DNA of 64,000 nt, from positions 36,376-100,375 of the forward strand of contig JAJTEN010000002.1 of assembly GCA_021298155.1 (NCBI GenBank), in the 5' to 3' direction. Positions 44,097-52,391 of this stretch are shown here, in pieces. The stretch's first letter is position 1, and the number at the start of each line of letters is the position of its first letter. The notes below the pieces were generated by a model, which was given only the letters and a program-made list of their open reading frames with translations, searched no databases and was not told where the DNA came from. This DNA is from Sphingobacteriales bacterium (GTDB lineage: Bacteria > Bacteroidota > Bacteroidia > UKL13-3). The position numbers were made by a program, and so were the translations under genes.

Positions 44097-44601
44097 ATCA
44101 GAAATTACAATTCGCCTTGCCTCACTTACTGATATCCCTGCCATTACAGAGATATACAATGAGGCTATTTTAAACGGAACTGCCACCTTTGATACAGAGA
44201 TTAAAACCATTGCCGATCGAACAACTTGGCTCAACCAACACATAGGAAAATACCCAGTTTGGGTTGCTTATTATCAAAATGTATTAGTAGCCTGGTGCTC
44301 TTTAACTCAATACAGCGATAGGGCCGCTTATGCCGCTACTGCCGAAGTTTCAGTCTATGTTCATTATCAATATAGGGGTCGTGGACTTGGCAACCTATTA
44401 GTTGAACATTTGGTAAATCAAGCGAAATACTTACAATTACATTGTTTACTTGCTCGAATTACTGAAGGAAATGATACAAGCATACGTTTGCATCAAAAAT
44501 ATGGGTTCAAAGTGGTAGGCGTGATGCGTGAAGTGGGATTCAAATTTGGAAAGTTCTTAGACGTAACGCTAATGCAATGGGTTTTCGATAAAAAAGAATA
44601 A
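44083..44601 (+). CDS. GNAT N-acetyltransferase (PAT/MnaT-like)
   Basis: 172 aa from the internal ATG MYILKSEITIRLASL; the ORF-track start 13 codons earlier would lie further inside the dehydrogenase gene. GNAT hallmarks: N-terminal 'IRLASLTDIPAITEIYNEAI', acetyl-CoA loop 'QYRGRGLGNLLVEHLV' (Q/RxxGxG/A) and 'RLHQKYGFKVVGVMREVGFKFGKFLDV', which is typical of phosphinothricin / methionine sulfone acetyltransferases. The natural substrate is probably an amino acid analogue. It overlaps the previous gene, so coupling is likely. Confidence 0.85.
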   Translation: MYILKSEITIRLASLTDIPAITEIYNEAILNGTATFDTEIKTIADRTTWLNQHIGKYPVWVAYYQNVLVAWCSLTQYSDRAAYAATAEVSVYVHYQYRGRGLGNLLVEHLVNQAKYLQLHCLLARITEGNDTSIRLHQKYGFKVVGVMREVGFKFGKFLDVTLMQWVFDKKE

Positions 44602-44607
44602 GGAAGT

Positions 44608-45114
44608 ATGAATAAAAAAAATATCTTACTAAAAATAGTATGCCTATTCCTCATCATAGGTATGGCCTGTAAAAAAGATAAAAGACAAATCTCTAATCAA
44701 GATTTCTTTCCGGCAGTAAATGTAGACTTTTACATAAACCTCGACCTGCCCTTGTACTCCGATTTAAACTTCCCCAATAATTATGTGTACGAACCAAATT
44801 ATGGATACAGACAACGTGGCGTTATTGTATACAATACAGGCTTCAGTGGTCCAGACCAATTCGTAGCATTCGATAGATCTTGCCCCTTTAAGGTAGATAG
44901 TTCTTGCAGCTTTGTAAGCATGGATAGCACTAATTTATATTACAGATGCGGACAATACACGGGCAGTAAAGGGAGTTTTATTCCTTGTTGTAATTCTAAA
45001 TTTTTTGCGAGTAATGGGAGCCAAGCGCAAGGTCCAGCCGATAGACCTTTACGGCAATATTATGTTACCATGAGCGGCAGAATGCTCCATGTAACCAATA
45101 CCCCAAATTTTTAA
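44608..45114 (+). CDS. Rieske-fold-like lipoprotein lacking intact cluster ligands
   Basis: 168 aa lipoprotein (lipobox IGMAC, Cys21). It matches a Bacteroidota family with a Rieske-like fold: 'FVAFDRSCPFK', then 'FIPCCNSKFFASNGS' and 'GPADRPLRQYYVTMSGRMLHV'. In true Rieske proteins the cluster needs two Cys-x-His motifs. Here Cys-Pro and Cys-Cys-Asn stand at those places and the histidines are absent, so a 2Fe-2S cluster is unlikely. It starts 6 bases after the acetyltransferase. Its stop codon overlaps that of convergent cphA. Function unknown. Confidence 0.65.
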   Translation: MNKKNILLKIVCLFLIIGMACKKDKRQISNQDFFPAVNVDFYINLDLPLYSDLNFPNNYVYEPNYGYRQRGVIVYNTGFSGPDQFVAFDRSCPFKVDSSCSFVSMDSTNLYYRCGQYTGSKGSFIPCCNSKFFASNGSQAQGPADRPLRQYYVTMSGRMLHVTNTPNF

Positions 45115-47744
45115 AATTTACCAAATTCCATTTCGCCTACATCATCCATTTCTTTCAATCGCATGATTTGATCCAAGGCATCTGGAACAACATCACTACA
45201 AATGGTAATAAAACTATTTTTAGTGGCGTTTTTAATAGCAAAATCAATAGCTTCAGATTCTTTTTTGATGATGGTAACTTTTTTGTTGGAATCAATTTCG
45301 GTTATACCCTTCATCATTAAATCTATAATCTCTTGCTCGGTTCTGCCTCTTAAATTTTTATCTTGTCGGATAATAATTTCATCAAACATTTTTGCAGCCA
45401 GTTTTCCTAATGCTATCGTGTCTTCATCTCTTCTATCTCCTACTCCTGCAATAATTCCTACATGTTTAGCATCTACCTTTTGCAACATATCTGCTATGGC
45501 TTGAAAGCCAGCAGCATTATGTGCATAATCTACCATCACTTCAAAATTCTTGAACCTAAAAATATTCATCCTGCCTGGGGTTTGTGCCGGACCAGGAATA
45601 AAGGTTTGCAGGGCAATGCGCATATCCTCTATTTTAAAGTTTCTAATAAATCCTGCCAACAGTGTAGGTAAGATATTTTGAATATTATAACTAGCCCTAC
45701 CACCAAAGGTAAGCGGAATATTCACCGCTTTTTCAACCCTAATTTTCCATGTTCCTTTACAAATAGTAACATACCCGTTTTCAAAAATCGCTGCTAAACC
45801 TCCTGCTTTCATATGGGCCTGAACCAATTCATTGTGCTCATCCATAGTGAAAAAAGCAAGCTTACAATTGAGGCCTTTTGCCATTGCTGCTGTATACTTA
45901 TTATCTGCATTTAATATGGCATAACCATTAGGCAAAACACTATTGGGAACAACTGCTTTAACGCGCGCCAACTGGTCAATCGTATCTATATCTTGGAGTC
46001 CTAGATGATCTTCTGCAATATTCGTTACAATAGCCATATCACAATTATGAAAACCTAATCCCGATCGCAAAATACCACCACGTGCACATTCTAATACAGC
46101 AAAATCTACGGTTGGATCTTTCAATACAAATTCGGCACTAACCGGACCCGTGCAATCTCCTCGCATCATCAATTGATTTTGTATATACACCCCATCGGTT
46201 GTTGTATACCCAACCTTATATCCCATGGTTTTTACCATATGCGCCATTAAGCGAGTAGTAGTGGTTTTTCCGTTGGTTCCAGTTACAGCAATAATAGGTA
46301 TGCGTGCACTTGACCCCGGAGGATACAACATATCTATAACAGGCTCTGCCACATTTCTTGGCAAGCCATCAGCAGGGTCTATATGCATTCTAAATCCAGG
46401 AGCTGCGTTTACTTCTAACACTGCACCTCCATTTTCAGCAATGGGCACGCTTAAACTTTCGGCCATTATATCTATACCACATATATCCAAACCAATAATA
46501 CGGGCAATACGCTCACACATAAATATATTGTCTGGATGTACAAAGTCTGTAACGTCTGTAGCCGTTCCACCTGTGCTTAAATTGGCTGTTGGCTTCAGCC
46601 ATAATTCTTTACCACTTGGTAAAATGCTCTCTAAGCTTAACTCGTTTTGTTTTAAAATATCTAAAGTAAACGCATCAACTTTAATACTGGTAAGCGTTTT
46701 TTCATGTCCATACCCGCGGCGTGGGTCACGGTTGGTGATGTCTATAAGCTCTTGTATGCTGTGCACACCATCGCCCAACACAGCAGCGGGCTTGCGAATA
46801 GCAGCAGCCACAAATTTATAATTTACCACCAAAACCCGGTGGTCTAAGCCAGTAATAAATCGTTCTACAATAATGGCTCTGCCATATTTTTTTGCGGCTT
46901 CCATGCCTTTTACAGCATCTTCCCAATTGTTGATATTGGTAGTTGCTCCCTTACCATGGTTACCATCTACTGGCTTAGTAACAATGGGATATTTAATACT
47001 TTCAATGGCTGCCTGTAAACCCTCTTCGGTATATATAATTCTACCCTTTGGCACAGGTATTTCTGCTGCTTCAAGTAAATTTTTTGTTTCTTCTTTGTCG
47101 CATGCAATATCAACGGCAATGCTGCCTGTGGTGCTGGCAATGGTAGCCCTAATGCGTCTTTGGTTTACGCCATAGCCAAGCTGAACCAAAGAATGTTTAT
47201 TTAATCGTATAAACGGAATCCCTCTTGCTGCCGCCTCATCTACAATGCATCCCGTACTCGGACCCAAGCGTTCGTCTTCTCTAATCTCTCTGAGGTTTTG
47301 TATATCTTCTGATAAATCATACGCTTCACCCGCAATAAGGGCTTCTGCAATTCGCACCGAAGCTTTGGCCGTATATATACCGGCCTTTTCTTCCATATAA
47401 CTAAATACTACATTGTATATGCCATGCTTACCCGTAGAACGGGTTCTTCCAAAACCACATTCCATTCCCGCCAAAGTTTGTAGCTCCAATGCAATATGCT
47501 CTATCACATGCCCCATCCAGGTACCTTCTTTTACCCTAATAAAAAAACCGCCCGCAGTACCCACAGAACACCTATGCGAAAACATACTTGGAAACAAAGC
47601 AGCTAAGCGCGTATCAAAACCATCAATTTTATGGGTTGGCCTTTCTTCCATTTCCTCCAAATCTAATCGCATTTGAATAAGTTTATGCCTACGTATGCTC
47701 CAGTAATTTGGGCCACGCATAACTTTAATATCTAATATTTTCAT
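45111..47744 (-). CDS. cphA: Cyanophycin synthetase
   Basis: 877 aa, the full CphA1 length. It makes cyanophycin, a nitrogen-storage polymer of beta-linked Asp-Arg, using ATP. The N-terminal domain starts as usual ('MKILDIKVMRGPNYWSIRRHKLI'). The ATP-grasp domain (about 215-475) adds Asp or Arg with 'KPVDGNHGKGATTNI'. The Mur-ligase-like domain begins with the P-loop 'VTGTNGKTTTTRLMAHM' (about 485) and ends with a Mur-C domain ('VDYAHNAAGFQAI', 'IAGVGDRRDEDTI'). Cyanophycinase is encoded 2.3 kb away in the opposite direction. The 3' end overlaps the stop of the Rieske-like gene. Confidence 0.95.
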   Translation of the reverse strand: MKILDIKVMRGPNYWSIRRHKLIQMRLDLEEMEERPTHKIDGFDTRLAALFPSMFSHRCSVGTAGGFFIRVKEGTWMGHVIEHIALELQTLAGMECGFGRTRSTGKHGIYNVVFSYMEEKAGIYTAKASVRIAEALIAGEAYDLSEDIQNLREIREDERLGPSTGCIVDEAAARGIPFIRLNKHSLVQLGYGVNQRRIRATIASTTGSIAVDIACDKEETKNLLEAAEIPVPKGRIIYTEEGLQAAIESIKYPIVTKPVDGNHGKGATTNINNWEDAVKGMEAAKKYGRAIIVERFITGLDHRVLVVNYKFVAAAIRKPAAVLGDGVHSIQELIDITNRDPRRGYGHEKTLTSIKVDAFTLDILKQNELSLESILPSGKELWLKPTANLSTGGTATDVTDFVHPDNIFMCERIARIIGLDICGIDIMAESLSVPIAENGGAVLEVNAAPGFRMHIDPADGLPRNVAEPVIDMLYPPGSSARIPIIAVTGTNGKTTTTRLMAHMVKTMGYKVGYTTTDGVYIQNQLMMRGDCTGPVSAEFVLKDPTVDFAVLECARGGILRSGLGFHNCDMAIVTNIAEDHLGLQDIDTIDQLARVKAVVPNSVLPNGYAILNADNKYTAAMAKGLNCKLAFFTMDEHNELVQAHMKAGGLAAIFENGYVTICKGTWKIRVEKAVNIPLTFGGRASYNIQNILPTLLAGFIRNFKIEDMRIALQTFIPGPAQTPGRMNIFRFKNFEVMVDYAHNAAGFQAIADMLQKVDAKHVGIIAGVGDRRDEDTIALGKLAAKMFDEIIIRQDKNLRGRTEQEIIDLMMKGITEIDSNKKVTIIKKESEAIDFAIKNATKNSFITICSDVVPDALDQIMRLKEMDDVGEMEFGKF

Positions 47745-47805
47745 TTTGTAGGATTGGTAATTTTATCACAATATACTTCATCAATTTATATTTCAAAATT
47801 AAGGC

Positions 47806-47845
47806 ATAAAAAAAGCAGCTATTTTTTGAAATAGCTGCTTTTTAA
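47806..47845 (-). terminator. Intrinsic terminator downstream of the TM2-like gene
   Basis: Stem AAAGCAGCTAT / ATAGCTGCTTT with an AT-rich loop and A/T tails on both sides, about 20 bases past the stop of the TM2-like gene and before the cphA start. It isolates cphA transcription from that gene. Confidence 0.82.
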
Positions 47846-47863
47846 TTATTTGGTTAATATGGA

Positions 47864-48253
47864 TTAAAACTCATCTATTAAAATATTAACTAAATCTATT
47901 AGAAGCCAGATTCCATAACCACCAATAGTTAAAATAAAAAGAATATTCCATATAATTGGTTTCCTCTTATACCACCTATGAGCGGCTATAGGCCACAAGC
48001 AAATCAATAATAAAACAAGAATTAACTTTTCATCTATATCCTCAAATTGGATTGATTTAGGAGTATCTTCTTTATCATTCTCATTTAAAACAACATTACT
48101 CTGAATTTGTGGTGCTCCTAATTTCTCTCTACCAAATCCAATTGATTGCTCTTTTTTGCTTTCATTTTTAACAGGAAATGAGGCATAAACCTTACTACCA
48201 AAAATTAAAAAGGCAGCTAAAAAGTAAATGAATAGTTTGTTGGTGTTTTTCAT
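47864..48253 (-). CDS. Small TM2-domain-like membrane protein
   Basis: 129 aa from the ATG MKNTNKLFIYFLAAFL; the ORF-track start 23 codons earlier would overlap the divergent gene. Signal peptide with cleavage near VYASF, a polar middle region (about 28-75), then two membrane helices ('LILVLLLICLWPIAAHRWY', 'NILFILTIGGYGIWLLIDLVNILI'). The last segment is the typical TM2 signature (GxxGxW.L.DLI). TM2 proteins are small membrane proteins of unknown biochemical role. The gene is divergent from the 295-aa secreted protein with a 49-base gap. Confidence 0.6.
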   Translation of the reverse strand: MKNTNKLFIYFLAAFLIFGSKVYASFPVKNESKKEQSIGFGREKLGAPQIQSNVVLNENDKEDTPKSIQFEDIDEKLILVLLLICLWPIAAHRWYKRKPIIWNILFILTIGGYGIWLLIDLVNILIDEF

Positions 48254-48302
48254 GGATAATATTGTTAATTTGTTTGTCAAACAATAATACGAAAGACTGG
48301 AA

Positions 48303-49190
48303 ATGAAATTAATTTTAATCATACTATTTTTTTTTATTTTTATTCAAAATTCTAATAGTCAGCATTCTAAAGATTATGAAATGATTGGCACGTTGCAATT
48401 AGCTACACAAGAAATCATTAGTTTTAAACTTACGTTTAAAGCAGATGAAGATGGAAAAATTGAGGGAACCAGCCTAACAGATATATTGGGTTCAGACCGA
48501 ACCGAAAGCACCATAAAGGGAAATATAAATTGGGAAAAGAAAATACTCTCCTTTCACGAGATAGAAAATATTAACACAAAATCACAAGCCGATAAGGCAA
48601 GCTTTTGCTACTTACAGGTAACCAACGCCAATATAAAAATGGTGAAAGGAAAAACCATTATCCAGGGAAAATTTACAGGAAAATACAGTGATGGAAAAAA
48701 TTGCGTAAACGGACAATTGTATTTAATTGGATCAGACTATATTAATGCATTGGCGAAAAAGCATTTGCATTCAGACTATGGTAAAAACAAAGATTCGCTG
48801 CTAAAAATGCAGCAGCAATTTGCAGATATTAGCGCTAAAGTAGGCAACAATTATTTACGCAGCAATGAAGCTTTGAGTCTTACTTGGAAGAGTGATGATA
48901 TCCTTATTGAAGTATGGGATGCTAGGCAGGCAGACAGTGATGAAATTGCTATTTATGTAAATGAGAAAAAAGTGATCGATTCGTTTATTATTAAAGCAGA
49001 AAAGAAAACCTTGGTTATTCCATTTCCTGAAAAAAGCGATGCGATTGTTCGGATACATGGATTGAGCGAGGGTAAATTTAGGCTATGTACTGCCAATCTT
49101 ACACTCCGAGATGGCCAAAATACTACCGATGTAGTTGCCATTATGAAGCAGGGAGAAAATGTTATTGTTAAACTTAAAAGAAATTTATAA
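48303..49190 (+). CDS. Secreted protein of unknown function
   Basis: 295 aa with a signal peptide (cleavage near NSNSQH). The first part (about 22-150) is beta-rich ('MIGTLQLATQEIISFKLTF', 'GKIEGTSLTDI', 'IQGKFTGKYSDGKNCVNGQLYLI'), like small lipocalin- or avidin-shaped envelope proteins. The second part (about 185-295) has another beta domain ('SDDILIEVWDARQADSDEIAIYVN', 'VIVKLKRNL') of the kind often seen beside signal-transducing or adhesive domains. No family with a known role is recognised. The leader is very AT-rich and no strong promoter is seen. Confidence 0.55.
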   Translation: MKLILIILFFFIFIQNSNSQHSKDYEMIGTLQLATQEIISFKLTFKADEDGKIEGTSLTDILGSDRTESTIKGNINWEKKILSFHEIENINTKSQADKASFCYLQVTNANIKMVKGKTIIQGKFTGKYSDGKNCVNGQLYLIGSDYINALAKKHLHSDYGKNKDSLLKMQQQFADISAKVGNNYLRSNEALSLTWKSDDILIEVWDARQADSDEIAIYVNEKKVIDSFIIKAEKKTLVIPFPEKSDAIVRIHGLSEGKFRLCTANLTLRDGQNTTDVVAIMKQGENVIVKLKRNL

Positions 49191-49249
49191 TACTGTATTT
49201 ATTTAAAACTATTTATCGTTTTTACCCACTCGTATCTTACTTTAGCGCT

Positions 49250-49939
49250 ATGAAAAAACTTCATTTACTTGCACTTTTAGCCATAAGTGCCATGTTTCTT
49301 TTACCTGCTTGTACCTTTCAAAAACGTGTGCATAATCGAGGGTTTCATATAGATTGGAACGCAACTAAAAGTAGCACAAGAACAAAAGATATCGTTCAAT
49401 TACCAAAACTAAAGAAGCCTGCAATAAGCAAAGAATCAGAACTATCTATGCTTGATTCTATCCCAAAAGTAGTTGGCAATACAACGCCTGAACCCATACC
49501 ACAAACAATAATTGAAGCAGGTATAGGCGAACCCATACTATTGCCCCAAGCAAAAGAAGATTTTTTTAAAAAGGAATGGAATGTAAAGCAGGAAAAATAT
49601 AAAAAAATAGTTGCGCCTTTGGCCAAACAGGTAGAAAAAGAAATTAATATCTTGGCTATTTTCGGACTCCTATTCGGATTAATTAGTATTGGTTTAATCT
49701 TTGGAATATTCCTTTTCAGTACAGAATTATTTGCACTCTTCTCTATATTCCTAGGTGTTTTTTCTATCGTTTTAAGCGCCATTTCGCTACGCCAGTTTAG
49801 CACCAATCCAGAGCGCTGGGCGGGCAAAGGTATTGCCATTGCGGGTTTAATTTTAGGTATTACGGCTATTCTATTTTGGCTTTTAGTGTTTATGTTTTTA
49901 CTCATTTATATTTTATCCTTCGGTGGAGGAATCATATAA
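49250..49939 (+). CDS. Membrane-associated lipoprotein, DUF4190-like C-terminus
   Basis: 229 aa. Lipobox LPAC (Cys21) followed by 'FQKRVHNRGFHIDW', a motif found after the lipid Cys in many Bacteroidota lipoproteins of this kind. Polar linker about 35-130. The C-terminal part (about 135-229) holds three hydrophobic segments ('IFGLLFGLISIGLIFGIFLF', 'FALFSIFLGVFSIVLSAISL', 'GIAIAGLILGITAILFWLLVF'), resembling DUF4190 membrane domains. Having both a lipobox and several TM helices is odd but known for this group. Function unknown. Confidence 0.6.
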   Translation: MKKLHLLALLAISAMFLLPACTFQKRVHNRGFHIDWNATKSSTRTKDIVQLPKLKKPAISKESELSMLDSIPKVVGNTTPEPIPQTIIEAGIGEPILLPQAKEDFFKKEWNVKQEKYKKIVAPLAKQVEKEINILAIFGLLFGLISIGLIFGIFLFSTELFALFSIFLGVFSIVLSAISLRQFSTNPERWAGKGIAIAGLILGITAILFWLLVFMFLLIYILSFGGGII

Positions 49940-50054
49940 CCCTATCGCATCTCAAACTTGGTTCAAACAGGGTAAATTATGCATAAAAACATAACTATAA
50001 TTTGCCTAATTAGCGGCTAAACTTATCTTCGCAAACCATTAATTAAATTAGGTA

Positions 50055-50930
50055 TTGGAAAAGCAAAAAGGAAAACTCATCTCTATTGGCGGAGCTGAAG
50101 ATAAAGGAACTGATTTAGAGCACGGTTTTGTGCAACGAAATCGCTTAAATTTTTTTGAACTAGGTATTCTAAAACGCATTGTGAATGAGGTTGGCGGAAC
50201 AGATAAACGCATTGAGGTAATTACCACCGCGTCTTCTATTCCTGACGAAGTTGGTGATAATTATTTAGATGCTTTTGGGAAAATTGGTTGCAATAATATT
50301 GGTATTCTATCTATCAGAAACCGCCAAGATGCTGCAAATGAAGAATACATTAACCGAATTAAAAACTGCGATGGGGTTATGTTTAGCGGTGGCGACCAAC
50401 TTCGCTTAACGTCTATCTTCGGTGGCACAGAAATTTATCAAATCTTACACGACCGACTTCAAACAGAAAGCTCTTTTATCATTGCCGGTACCAGCGCTGG
50501 TGCCATGGCCATGAGCAATACCATGATTTACCAAGGTAAAAGCGATTTAGCCCACTTAAAAGGTGAGGTTAAAATTACTACTGGATTAGCCTTTGTTGCA
50601 AACGTTATTATCGATTCTCATTTTGATAAACGTGGCAGGTTTAATCGTTTGGCTCAGGCGGTTGCCAGCAATCCACAATGCACGGGTATCGGACTCGGAG
50701 AAGACACGGGTGTTGTTATTACCAATGATAATGAATTAGAGGTAGTGGGCAGCGGAGCTGTAGTTATTGTTGATGGCAAAGATATTCAACACTCCAATAT
50801 CACAGATATTTCTGAGGGCGCTCCAATATCTATTGAAGGACTCAAGGTAAATATTTTGGTAAAAGGAAACGGCTACTTGCTTAAACAAAGGAAGTTCCAA
50901 CAAATAGCCGCTTCAGCAATAACAGAATAA
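50055..50930 (+). CDS. cphB: Cyanophycinase
   Basis: 291 aa serine peptidase that cuts cyanophycin into beta-Asp-Arg dipeptides. The S51-family nucleophile elbow is 'IAGTSAGAMAM' with S147; the N-terminal 'GKLISIGGAEDKG' and 'VMFSGGDQLRLTSIFGGT' are typical. 'VIIDSHFDKRGRFNRL' carries the conserved histidine. There is no signal peptide, so it is cytoplasmic like its polymer. The start codon is TTG, with no nearby in-frame ATG preceding the conserved domain; upstream sequence 'AGGTATTG' leaves room for a weak ribosome site. The synthetase gene is close by, in opposite orientation. Confidence 0.93.
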   Translation: MEKQKGKLISIGGAEDKGTDLEHGFVQRNRLNFFELGILKRIVNEVGGTDKRIEVITTASSIPDEVGDNYLDAFGKIGCNNIGILSIRNRQDAANEEYINRIKNCDGVMFSGGDQLRLTSIFGGTEIYQILHDRLQTESSFIIAGTSAGAMAMSNTMIYQGKSDLAHLKGEVKITTGLAFVANVIIDSHFDKRGRFNRLAQAVASNPQCTGIGLGEDTGVVITNDNELEVVGSGAVVIVDGKDIQHSNITDISEGAPISIEGLKVNILVKGNGYLLKQRKFQQIAASAITE

Positions 50931-50932
50931 AT

Positions 50933-52366
50933 TTATTTCCAGCCTCCACCCAAAGCTTTGTATACATTTACACGTGTTTGTAATTGTTTCTTGCGCACTT
51001 CAACCAATTCTATTCGCGCTTTTAAAGAGCTGTTTTGGGCAATAAGAACCTCTAAGTAATTCGCAGAACCTGTCATATATAAGTCTTTAGCAATCTCTGT
51101 AGCCTGAACCAATGCATTTACCTCGTTGCTTTTATGTTGGTGAATTTCTGCCAAATTTTTAATGGCAGCTAGTTCATTATTTACCTCTACATATGCATCC
51201 AAAATAGCTTTTTGATAATTATACAAGGCCTCTAATTGATTCGCATTAGCTATTTTAAACTGCGATTTAATGGCACTTCTATTAATAAGTGGTGCAGTTA
51301 AATTACCAATAAGTGCGTAGGCAAATGAAGCTGGATTTAAAAATAAATATTGGGTAGAAAATGCCTGAAAGCCAACAGTGCCATTGATGGCAAAAGAAGG
51401 ATAAAAAGCAGCGTTAGCAGCTTTTACATTGAGCTTTGCCGCTTCCACTTGTAAGGCGGCCTCCCGTAAATCTGGTCGGTTCTTGAGCAAATCTGATGGT
51501 ACCCCACTAATTAATAATTGCTCTTTATTATTTAAAAACAAAGCCTTATCGCGCGGCATTTCTTGCGGATATCTACCCAATAAGGCGTGTATAAAATTTT
51601 CTTGAACAATAATTTGCTGCTTTACTTCTACTTCTAAAGCAAGAGAGTTCAAATATTGCGCCTCAAATTGCTTTACAGCCAATTCCGTTGCAGCAGCAGC
51701 CTCTTTTTGAATCTTAATAATTTCATACGCCTCTTTCTGAATGCTGCTGGCAGTTCGCACAATGTCTAATTCAGTATCGAGCGCCAATAGGCCATAATAA
51801 GCATTAGCCACCTCTGCAATGAGTTGGGTATTTAATAGGTTCAAACCGTCTTTACTTGCCATGTATTTCAGCACAGATGCTTTTTTTCTATTCCGTAATT
51901 TCCCCCAAACATCTGCCTCCCAACTTGTCTGAAAACCCATAAAAAAGTCGGGTAAGTGCGTTGGAACAATTTGTCCAGGTGTCATAAATGTAGAGGCATT
52001 TCCTGCACCATCCATGGTATACAAGCCAAATTTTCTTTGCGCAGGCATTATAGACGCACTTATGTTTGGGAAAAGCAAACCTTTATTTAAATGAAGTTCT
52101 GCTTGTGCAATCTCAATTTTTTGCGCTCCAGATAAGAGTCTGTAATTATTTTTTAATGCCGTTTCTATTAGATTTACTAGCACGCTATCTTCAAAAAATG
52201 TTCGCCAATTTACCAAGTTCACGGCACTGCTGTCGTTAACCTGGTTAAAGTGCTTTGGCAAGTCTTGTATGGCTCTGTTTGATCCTAATTCTAGGGGTTT
52301 ACAAGCCAGTAAAAAACTGCCTAGTAAAAAGATTAGAACAAGGTTAAATATGCTATTTCTATACAT
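50933..52366 (-). CDS. RND efflux outer membrane lipoprotein (TolC/OprM family)
   Basis: 477 aa from the ATG MYRNSIFNLVLIFL, chosen over the ORF-track start 8 codons earlier because an AGAGAGA ribosome site lies correctly before it. Lipobox LLACK (Cys22). NodT/OprM family layout with two repeated outer membrane efflux segments: 'NYRLLSGAQKIEIAQAELHLNKG' and 'NRPDLREAALQVEAAKLNVKAANAAFYPS'. It forms the exit duct for the pump encoded immediately upstream, 25 bases away. The three-gene set is complete: MFP, RND, OMF. The substrate cannot be told. Confidence 0.9.
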   Translation of the reverse strand: MYRNSIFNLVLIFLLGSFLLACKPLELGSNRAIQDLPKHFNQVNDSSAVNLVNWRTFFEDSVLVNLIETALKNNYRLLSGAQKIEIAQAELHLNKGLLFPNISASIMPAQRKFGLYTMDGAGNASTFMTPGQIVPTHLPDFFMGFQTSWEADVWGKLRNRKKASVLKYMASKDGLNLLNTQLIAEVANAYYGLLALDTELDIVRTASSIQKEAYEIIKIQKEAAAATELAVKQFEAQYLNSLALEVEVKQQIIVQENFIHALLGRYPQEMPRDKALFLNNKEQLLISGVPSDLLKNRPDLREAALQVEAAKLNVKAANAAFYPSFAINGTVGFQAFSTQYLFLNPASFAYALIGNLTAPLINRSAIKSQFKIANANQLEALYNYQKAILDAYVEVNNELAAIKNLAEIHQHKSNEVNALVQATEIAKDLYMTGSANYLEVLIAQNSSLKARIELVEVRKKQLQTRVNVYKALGGGWK

Positions 52367-52391
52367 GGTATTTCTCTCTTGATTTAACAAT

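Noticed and set aside
45202-47676. Plus-strand ORFs up to 198 aa across cphA
   Set aside because: The protein sequences look like antisense translation with no domain, and cphA is unambiguous.
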